A stretch of 21,229 nt of DNA from Falsiroseomonas sp038250135 (GTDB taxonomy: Bacteria > Pseudomonadota > Alphaproteobacteria > Acetobacterales > Acetobacteraceae): assembly GCA_038250135.1 (NCBI GenBank), contig JBBSCP010000027.1:1-21229 (forward strand), given 5' to 3'. A model generated the notes under the pieces. That model worked only from the letters and a program-made list of their open reading frames with translations. It was not told the DNA's origin and searched no databases. Below, piece by piece: positions 15,528 through 21,229 of the stretch. Position 1 is the stretch's first letter. Each line of letters opens with the position of its first letter. The translations under genes were made by a program, and so were the position numbers.

Positions 15528-16415
15528 GTGCGCTTGCGGAAGAAGGTGATCTTCAAGGGGACCGCCCTGCCGTGGCTGCTGTTGCTGCCGCAGTTGATCA
15601 TCACCGGCATCTTCTTCTTCTGGCCCGCAGGCCAGGCAATCTACAGCTCCTTCCTGCGCGAGGACGCCTTCGGCCTGTCGCGTGAGTTCGTGGGCCTCGA
15701 GAATTTCACCGACGTACTGGCCGACCCGAACTACCTCGCCGCCGGGTGGAACACCGTGGTGTTCTCCTCCGCCGTCGCGATCACGGCCCTCGCCGCCGCG
15801 CTGTTCCTCGCCGTGCAGGCGGACAAGGCGATCCGCGGTGCCAACGCCTACAAAACGCTGCTGATCTGGCCTTACGCCGTGGCGCCGGCCGTGGCCGCCG
15901 TGCTGTGGCTGTTCATGTTCCACCCGCAGATCGGCCTGTTCGGGCGCTTCCTCAACGGCATCGGCATCCAGTGGGACTACAAGGTGAACGGCAACCAGGC
16001 GATGCTGCTGGTGATCCTCGCCGCCGCCTGGAAGCAGGTCAGCTACAACTTCATCTTCTTCCTCGCGGGTCTTCAGAGCATCCCCAGGGCAGTGCTGGAA
16101 GCCGCCGCCATCGACGGCGCGCGCCCGATCCGGCGCTTCTGGACGATCATCTTTCCCCTGCTCGCACCGACCAGCTTCTTCCTGCTGGTGGTCAACATCG
16201 TCTACGCCTTCTTCGACACCTTCGGCATCATCCATGCCCTGACCCAGGGCGGCCCGGGCCAATCGACCACCACGCTGATCTACAAGGTCTATGTGGATGG
16301 CGTGCAGAATTTGAATTTCGGCTCCAGCGCCGCGCAGAGCGTCATCCTGATGGCCATCGTCATCCTGCTGACCGCCGTCCAGTTCCGCTTCATCGAAAAG
16401 AAGGTGCACTATTGA
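15528..16415 (+). CDS. ugpA: sn-glycerol-3-phosphate ABC transporter, permease UgpA
   Basis: GTG 15528 is preceded by AAGGGGGA (15518-15525) and gives 295 residues, the usual length for UgpA. The protein has about six hydrophobic segments, starting with LPWLLLLPQLIITGIFFFWPAGQAIYSS. It has the ATPase-contacting EAA loop EAAAIDGARPIRRFWTIIFP (from residue 191) and the conserved DTFGIIHALTQGGPGQST near the end. It forms the inner-membrane channel with UgpE, fed by UgpB and powered by UgpC. It lies directly after the intercistronic terminator, so its level depends on read-through unless a hidden promoter exists. Confidence 0.93.
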   Translation: MRLRKKVIFKGTALPWLLLLPQLIITGIFFFWPAGQAIYSSFLREDAFGLSREFVGLENFTDVLADPNYLAAGWNTVVFSSAVAITALAAALFLAVQADKAIRGANAYKTLLIWPYAVAPAVAAVLWLFMFHPQIGLFGRFLNGIGIQWDYKVNGNQAMLLVILAAAWKQVSYNFIFFLAGLQSIPRAVLEAAAIDGARPIRRFWTIIFPLLAPTSFFLLVVNIVYAFFDTFGIIHALTQGGPGQSTTTLIYKVYVDGVQNLNFGSSAAQSVILMAIVILLTAVQFRFIEKKVHY

Positions 16416-16508
16416 TGCGCCCTCAGACGCCGGGCGGCAGTGTTCGTTGGTGCGCGGCGCGCCTGAAGTGCGGCGCAACGCCTACGCCAGTTGCGGCGGA
16501 TTGAGCGC

Positions 16509-17408
16509 GTGAAGACTTCCGCCGCGGAGGATGCGCGCCTCGCCGCTGCCACCGCTCGGCGCCAGGCGATGGGCCGTTATGTCGCGCATGCCATCCTCGC
16601 GCTCGGCGTGCTGGTCTTCGCCTTCCCCATCTGGATCACCATCGTCGGCTCCACGCATGACGTGAACACGATCGGCCGCGGCGACGTGCCGCTGTGGTTC
16701 GGGGCCGAGGCGGTGACGAACTACCTCTCCGCCTGGCTCACCGGCGGTTCCGCGGTGCGCACCACGGGTGGCGTGCCGGCCTGGATCATGCTGTGGAACA
16801 GCCTCAACATGGCGGTGCTGATCGCGGTCGGGAAGATCGCGATCTCGCTGCTCTCGGCCTACGCAGTAGTATTCTTCAGCTTTCCCGGGCGCATGATCGC
16901 CTTTTGGCTGATCTTCATCACGCTGATGCTGCCCGTCGAGGTTCGCATCATCCCGACCTTCGAGGTCATGGTGAACATGGGCCTGATCAACTCCATGTCG
17001 GGCCTCGTGGTGCCGCTGATCGCCTCGGCCACCGCCACACTTCTGTTCCGGCAGTTCTTCCTGACCATCCCGGACGAATATGTCGAGGCTGCCAAGATCG
17101 ACGGCGCCGGGCCGCTGCGCTTCTTCCGCGATGTCGTGCTGCCGCTGTCGATCACCAACATCGCAGCGCTGTTCGTCATCCTGTTCATCTTCGGCTGGAA
17201 CCAGTATCTCTGGCCGCTGCTCATCGTCTCCGACAAGGACCTCGAGACGGTGGTGGTCGGCATGACCAAGATGATCGGCAGCGGCGACGCGCAGAATGAG
17301 TGGAACGTCATCATGGCCACCGCCGTGCTGGCGATGGTACCGCCGGTCGCGGTGGTGGTGCTGATGCAGCGCTGGTTCGTCAAGGGCCTGACGGAGACCG
17401 AAAAGTAA
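16509..17408 (+). CDS. ugpE: sn-glycerol-3-phosphate ABC transporter, permease UgpE
   Basis: GTG 16509 gives 299 residues; TTG 16491 and ATG 16569 are alternatives, and no strong ribosome-binding site decides between them. ATG 16569 would best match the short N-terminus of enterobacterial UgpE. The membrane protein has the hallmark UgpE stretch FITLMLPVEVRIIPTFEVM, then ASATATLLFRQFF, the EAA loop EAAKIDGAGPLRFFRDVVLP and FGWNQYLWPLLIV, and it ends in GLTETEK. It pairs with UgpA in the inner membrane. The 93-bp gap after ugpA contains a 6-bp stem (CGCAAC at 16474-16479 with GTTGCG at 16490-16495) just before the start region, which might influence translation. It overlaps ugpC by one base. 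Confidence 0.92.
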   Translation: MKTSAAEDARLAAATARRQAMGRYVAHAILALGVLVFAFPIWITIVGSTHDVNTIGRGDVPLWFGAEAVTNYLSAWLTGGSAVRTTGGVPAWIMLWNSLNMAVLIAVGKIAISLLSAYAVVFFSFPGRMIAFWLIFITLMLPVEVRIIPTFEVMVNMGLINSMSGLVVPLIASATATLLFRQFFLTIPDEYVEAAKIDGAGPLRFFRDVVLPLSITNIAALFVILFIFGWNQYLWPLLIVSDKDLETVVVGMTKMIGSGDAQNEWNVIMATAVLAMVPPVAVVVLMQRWFVKGLTETEK

Positions 17409-18469
17409 TGGCCACGCTTACCCTCTCCGCCGTCAAGAAGCAGTTTGGCGGCACGCAGGTGCTGCATGGCATCGACCTCGACGTCGAGGATGGCGAGATG
17501 ATCGTCGTCGTCGGCGCCTCGGGCTGCGGCAAATCGACGCTGCTGCGCATCGTCGCGGGCCTCGAATCCCCCACCTCCGGCACCGTGCGGATCGATGGGC
17601 GGGACGTGACGGCGCTCGAGCCCGCGGATCGCGACATCGCCATGGTGTTCCAGAACTACGCGCTCTATCCGCACATGAGTGTGTTCGACAACATGGCGTA
17701 CGGCCTTCGAATCCGCGGCCAGTCCGCCACCGAGATCCGCCGGCGCGTGAACGAGGCCGCCGAGATGCTCGAGATCGGCGCCCTGCTGACTCGCAAGCCG
17801 CGCCAGCTTTCCGGCGGCCAGCGCCAGCGAGTCGCCATGGGCCGCGCCGTGGTGCGCGAGCCCAAGCTGTTCCTGTTCGACGAACCGCTCTCCAACCTCG
17901 ACGCCAAGCTGCGCGTGCAGATGCGCGCGGAGATCCGCCGCCTGCAGAAGCGCCTCGGCGTCACCTCGCTATTCGTCACGCATGACCAGGTGGAGGCAAT
18001 GACGCTCGGCGACCGACTTGTGGTCATGCATCAGGGCCGCGCCGCGCAGGTGGCCTCGCCCATGCAGGTCTGGGGCCAGCCGGAGGATACCTATGTCGCA
18101 GGCTTCATCGGCTCGCCGGCGATGAATTTTCTCGCGGCCACGCTGGCGCAGGGTGGCGCCGGCGCCACCCTGAAGGCCGGCCCGACCGAGATCTTCGCCG
18201 ACGCCCCCCGTCCGGGCGCCGAGGGCCGAAAACTCACCATCGGCATTCGCCCCGAGCATGTCGTGATTGGCGAGGGCGGGCTGCCCCTGCAAGTCGATCT
18301 GGTCGAGCCGCTGGGCAGCGAGACCGTGATCCATGGCCGGCTGCCGAGCGGTGAAGTGCTCACCGCCCGCCTGCCCGTCGCCGCCGGCGGGATTGGCGCG
18401 ACGCTACCCGTGTTTCTGCCCGCCTCAGCCTGGCATGTCTTCGACGAGGCGGGCGCGCGCCTGGCCTGA
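17408..18469 (+). CDS. ugpC: sn-glycerol-3-phosphate ABC transporter, ATPase UgpC
   Basis: ATG 17408 shares its first base with the ugpE stop codon and gives 353 residues, typical for UgpC/MalK-type ATPases. Visible motifs are Walker A GASGCGKST (36-44), Q-loop MVFQNYALYPHMSVFDNMAYGL, signature LSGGQ (134-138), Walker B LFLFDE (Asp158/Glu159) and His192 in VTHDQ. The C-terminal part is the regulatory TOBE/OB region (IGSPAMNFLAA, IGIRPEHV). It drives import of glycerol-3-phosphate through UgpAE. It is the last gene of the operon; no ugpQ phosphodiesterase follows. Confidence 0.92.
   Translation: MATLTLSAVKKQFGGTQVLHGIDLDVEDGEMIVVVGASGCGKSTLLRIVAGLESPTSGTVRIDGRDVTALEPADRDIAMVFQNYALYPHMSVFDNMAYGLRIRGQSATEIRRRVNEAAEMLEIGALLTRKPRQLSGGQRQRVAMGRAVVREPKLFLFDEPLSNLDAKLRVQMRAEIRRLQKRLGVTSLFVTHDQVEAMTLGDRLVVMHQGRAAQVASPMQVWGQPEDTYVAGFIGSPAMNFLAATLAQGGAGATLKAGPTEIFADAPRPGAEGRKLTIGIRPEHVVIGEGGLPLQVDLVEPLGSETVIHGRLPSGEVLTARLPVAAGGIGATLPVFLPASAWHVFDEAGARLA
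18149..18172. repeat. 24-bp perfect palindrome inside ugpC
   Basis: The 12 bases at 18149-18160 (CAGGGTGGCGCC) are the exact reverse complement of the 12 bases that follow (18161-18172), with no spacer. It encodes part of QGGAGATL in the variable linker of the regulatory domain. The length is well beyond what is expected by chance at one site, though GC-rich coding sequence makes such palindromes less rare. Confidence 0.85.
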
Positions 18470-18541
18470 GCGCCGCCTGATCCCTGGCCGATCCCCGACC
18501 GATCATGGACGCGGCACGCCGCGCGCCGTAATCAGGTGGCG

Positions 18542-20686
18542 ATGTCCTCGGATTCCCCGACCCCGGAGCAAATCCGCGCCCGCGCGGATGGGCTGCGCGA
18601 TGAGCGCCGCTGGGCCGAAGCCGAGCAGGCCTATCGCCACTACCTCGCCCTCCGCCCGCAGCATTGGGAATTGCATGTCCAGCTCGGCCATGCGGTGAAG
18701 GAGCTCGGCGAGACGGAGGCCGCCATCGCGCATTACCGCCATGCCGCCGCGCTCGCGCCGCTCGCCGCCGATCCGCGGCTGCAGGAGGGCCATGCGCTGC
18801 GCCTGCTCGGTCGTGGCGCGGAATCGGCCGCGGCGATGCACGCCGCCTGGGCGCTCGACACGCACAATCCGCTGCTGCGGCGCGAGGTGGCGCTCAGCCG
18901 CCACCGCCGCAGGGATCCCGATGTGCCAGCCCCGGCGCCACGCCCTGCGCCCACCGGCGCGCCGACGCAGCTCGCCTTCGACGTCACGGATCTGCTGGAT
19001 TATGTGAAGGACAGCCGAACGCCGACCGGCATCCAGCGCGTCCAGATGGGCTTTCTCGGCGCGCTTCTGGCGCGCGCCACGCGCCCGCTGCCGATCATCC
19101 TGGTCTGCTACGACCCCTCCGCCTGGCGCTGGTGGCATGTCGAGGAGCCGGCCTTCCGCCGCGTGCTGGCCCTGGCACGGTCCGGCGCGCGGGAGGAGGA
19201 GCTCGCCTGGCGCGGCGCCACCGCCGCCCTGTTCCAGCCGGACGCGCGGCCGGATGCGCCCTTGATCGATGGCTGCACCCTGACCTCGCTCGGCAATGCC
19301 TGGGGGATCGAGGATTACTTCCGCGGCCTGCGCCTGCTGCGCGCCGAAGTGGCGCTGCGCTACGTCGCATTCGTGCATGATTGCGTGCCGCTGGCAATGC
19401 CGGAGCACTGCCTGGACCTGACCGTGCGGCTCTATGCGCGCTGGTTCTCGGCGCTGGCCTTGCAGGCGGATGCGCTGCTGGCCAATTCGCAGGCCACCGC
19501 CGCCGATCGCGCGCGCTACATGGCCGCCCTGCCGCGCCAGCCGCCGCTGACGGTGGTGCCGCTCGCCGTCGATCCGCTGCCAGATGTCGCCGCCGCCGCC
19601 GTCGCCGCCGATGCGCTGCCTGCGCCACTGCCCGGCGAGCCCTTCGTGCTGGTCGTCGCCACGATCGAGAGCCGCAAGAACCATCTGCTCGTCTTCCAGG
19701 CCTGGCTCGACCTGATCCGGCAGCTCGGGGAGGCGCGGGTGCCGCGGCTGCTCTGTGTCGGCCGGCCGGGCTGGCAGGCGGAGGCGGCGCTGGCGCTGCG
19801 CGACAACGCACCGGAGCTGCGCCGCAAGGTGGAGTTTCTCAGCGGCGTCTCGGACCTCGCCTTGGCCGGGCTGACGGCGCGCTGCCTGTTCACCATCACC
19901 AATTCGTACCATGAGGGCTGGGGCCTGCCGGTCAGCGAGAGCCTGGCCATGGGCAAGCTCGCCGTGGTGCCGGCCCATTCGGGGCTGCTGGAATCGGGCG
20001 CGCCCGGCGCGGTGTTCTTCCCGCCCCAGGACCGCCCGGCCCTGGTCGAGATCCTTGCCCGGCTGATCCAGGACCCCGCGCATCGCCTTTCCCTCGAAGC
20101 GCGGATCGACCGCGCCGCCGCCGGCCGCAGCTTCACCGAGGCCGCTGAGGAATTGCTCGCCGCCCTGCTCACCCCGGCGCCCTCCCCGGCCGCTTTGCCG
20201 CTGCTGCCCAAGGGGCGGCATGTGCCGCTCGGCGTGGGCCTGGCGCGCCAACCCTCCGCAGACCTCGCCTGGGCGGAAGCGATACGGCACGGCCTTGGCT
20301 GGTGGTGGCAGGAAGCCGATGGCGTCTGGACGCGCGATGGCGTGGCGACGCTGCACCTGCCCACTTCCCTGCCAGCCGGCACGAAGCTGCGCGTGCTGCT
20401 ACACCTGAAGGCGCCGCCGCGTGGCCTCGCGCTGCGCCTGCGCCTGCGCGGCGCCGCAGCCGAGCCCTGGCTGCGGCTGGACCTTGACGCCGGGGCGCGC
20501 CTGGCCTGCGTCCTGCGGGGCACGGCCGGCGTGGATGGCCTGGCGCTCGACCTCGACGCCGGGGACGGCGAACCGCTCGGCGATCGCGCGAAGCGGCGCG
20601 TCGGTGTCGGCCTCACCGGGCTGATGTTGTGCCGGGAGGATGACCTTGCTGCCCGGCTTGCCGCCCTGGAACGCGCCGAAGGCTGA
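18542..20686 (+). CDS. TPR / GT4 glycosyltransferase with C-terminal beta-rich domain
   Basis: ATG 18542 gives 714 residues; GTG 18536 is an alternative, and the spacing of AGGTGG (18534-18539) does not favour either. Residues ~5-120 are TPR-like helical repeats (RWAEAEQAYRHYLALRPQHWELHVQLGHAVKELGETEAAIAHYRHA). Residues ~140-550 form a GT4 enzyme with TPTGIQRVQMG, VHDCVPLAMPEH, LVVATIESRKNHLLVFQAW and an intact E-x7-E pair, Glu458/Glu466, in EGWGLPVSE. The last ~150 residues (GWWWQEADGVWTRDGVATLHLP, ending DRAKRRVGVGLTGLML) form a beta-rich domain often appended to such enzymes. The likely role is cytoplasmic sugar transfer in polysaccharide synthesis; donor and acceptor are unknown. It starts 72 bp after ugpC with no terminator between, so it may share the phosphate-regulated transcript. 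Confidence 0.87.
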   Translation: MSSDSPTPEQIRARADGLRDERRWAEAEQAYRHYLALRPQHWELHVQLGHAVKELGETEAAIAHYRHAAALAPLAADPRLQEGHALRLLGRGAESAAAMHAAWALDTHNPLLRREVALSRHRRRDPDVPAPAPRPAPTGAPTQLAFDVTDLLDYVKDSRTPTGIQRVQMGFLGALLARATRPLPIILVCYDPSAWRWWHVEEPAFRRVLALARSGAREEELAWRGATAALFQPDARPDAPLIDGCTLTSLGNAWGIEDYFRGLRLLRAEVALRYVAFVHDCVPLAMPEHCLDLTVRLYARWFSALALQADALLANSQATAADRARYMAALPRQPPLTVVPLAVDPLPDVAAAAVAADALPAPLPGEPFVLVVATIESRKNHLLVFQAWLDLIRQLGEARVPRLLCVGRPGWQAEAALALRDNAPELRRKVEFLSGVSDLALAGLTARCLFTITNSYHEGWGLPVSESLAMGKLAVVPAHSGLLESGAPGAVFFPPQDRPALVEILARLIQDPAHRLSLEARIDRAAAGRSFTEAAEELLAALLTPAPSPAALPLLPKGRHVPLGVGLARQPSADLAWAEAIRHGLGWWWQEADGVWTRDGVATLHLPTSLPAGTKLRVLLHLKAPPRGLALRLRLRGAAAEPWLRLDLDAGARLACVLRGTAGVDGLALDLDAGDGEPLGDRAKRRVGVGLTGLMLCREDDLAARLAALERAEG

Positions 20687-21141
20687 ATTGCTCCATCCGG
20701 TTTCGTGTCTTTCCCGCAACGGGATGCGGCGCGGTGTGCCCGAGACAGACAACATTGGCCGCGTGCCGGCGACGATGTGGCTTTACGGCAACGCCCGTGG
20801 CCAATCTGCTGCCTTCCCCTGCGGAGCGGCAGTTCAAGCCCCCCGACGCCCCGAGGGCGCCCGGCCTGGGCAACGGGCACGGCCTGTTGAGCTCACGCAT
20901 CACGATAAGCGGCCTGGGCGGACGGCTTTTGGCCATGAGCGCGGCCTATTGCGGAGATTCGGGCGGCGAGGGCGGCGTCCTTCGCCCTGGTGTTCCGGCG
21001 TGCTGCGCTGCCGGCATCACCTTTCAGTGATGCCTACGTAGCGGTGCCCGTGCCAGGCTGGCTGGTCGCTACCGGCGGTTGATCAAAACTCCCTAAGCGC
21101 CCATTAGTGCGTGCAGCGGATGCCCTTTCCGGAGCCACTGG
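20687..21141. other. Intergenic region without a convincing gene
   Basis: Short open frames exist on both strands here, but none shows a recognisable domain, a clear ribosome-binding site or plausible composition. The region contains a perfect 8-bp inverted repeat (21013-21034) and a shorter pair (GTAGCG at 21038-21043 with CGCTAC at 21067-21072). A very weak promoter-like pair (TTGATC at 21079-21084, CATTAG at 21102-21107) lies before the last partial gene. GC content drops mildly towards the end. Confidence 0.55.
21013..21034. repeat. Perfect 8-bp inverted repeat (hairpin)
   Basis: GGCATCAC (21013-21020) and GTGATGCC (21027-21034) are exact reverse complements around a 6-base loop (CTTTCA). 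No T-run follows, so it is not a standard Rho-independent terminator. It could be a regulator site, a small-RNA stem or the end of a transcript needing Rho. Confidence 0.55.
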
Positions 21142-21229
21142 ATGCGCCAACTGGCGTTGCTGCTGCCCGTGCTTGCATGCTTGATGTTGGCTCTGAGCGG
21201 GGTGCACTTGTTCGGGATGTCGGGTGAAG
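21142..21229 (+). CDS. Start of a protein with N-terminal signal or membrane segment, 3' partial
   Basis: ATG 21142 is preceded by GGAG (21130-21133) at 8-bp spacing, and the frame stays open to the end of the window (29 codons). It begins MRQLALLLPVLACLMLALSG, a short basic start followed by a hydrophobic run, as in a signal peptide or membrane anchor. The residues LAC do not form a good lipobox. Too little is visible to assign a family. Confidence 0.45.
   Translation, partial: MRQLALLLPVLACLMLALSGVHLFGMSGE

Noticed and set aside
18505..18531. Eight-codon open frame before the TPR/GT4 gene as a leader peptide
   Set aside because: No ribosome-binding site, no regulatory codon run and no attenuator-like structure next to it.
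18503..20356. Long minus-strand open frame opposite the TPR/GT4 gene
   Set aside because: The + strand frame has an intact E-x7-E motif and TPR repeats; the minus frame shows only compositional bias.
20640..21041. Overlapping short open frames after the last glycosyltransferase
   Set aside because: None shows a domain or convincing start, and several frames are open at once simply because of high GC.

Overview
The window is about 70% GC with dense, short-spaced genes, all on the + strand. The gene families and codon use suggest a high-GC alphaproteobacterium, most likely Acetobacteraceae (Roseomonas-like). That assignment is an inference from style and protein flavour, because no rRNA or other marker gene is present.

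Region 1 (1-7308) is a surface-polysaccharide or glycosylation region. It starts with the 3' part of a large WbsX/GT4/GT-A-like fusion protein. An AT-rich intergenic stretch (2531-2958) follows, then a small RTX (calcium-binding nonapeptide repeat) protein with a serralysin-type C-terminal secretion tail. Next come a 727-aa GT2 glycosyltransferase with a long uncharacterised N-terminal half and a GT4 glycosyltransferase. Two of these genes carry in-frame coding minisatellites (15-bp and 12-bp units).

Region 2 (7292-13985) is tightly coupled to region 1 by overlapping or nearly touching genes. It encodes a tail-anchored beta-sandwich/coiled-coil protein, two different PrtD-like type I secretion ABC half-transporters, an HlyD/PrtE-family membrane fusion protein and, unexpectedly, a group A FAD monooxygenase. 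No TolC-type outer membrane partner is in the window. The simplest reading is a heterodimeric type I secretion system. The nearby RTX protein is a candidate substrate, and the neighbouring glycosyltransferases may decorate the exported protein or build the surface it attaches to.

Region 3 (14009-18469) is a clear sn-glycerol-3-phosphate importer operon, ugpB-ugpA-ugpE-ugpC. It is preceded by a near-consensus Pho box with three direct repeats at 11-bp spacing, so induction by phosphate starvation through PhoB is expected. A strong intrinsic terminator lies between ugpB and ugpA, which fits higher expression of the binding protein than of the membrane components.

Region 4 (18542-21229) holds a TPR/GT4 glycosyltransferase with a C-terminal beta-rich domain close behind ugpC. 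About 455 bp without a convincing gene follows, containing a perfect 8-bp inverted repeat. The window ends in the first 29 codons of a protein with an N-terminal signal or membrane segment. I see no rRNA, tRNA, CRISPR array, transposase or attachment site.
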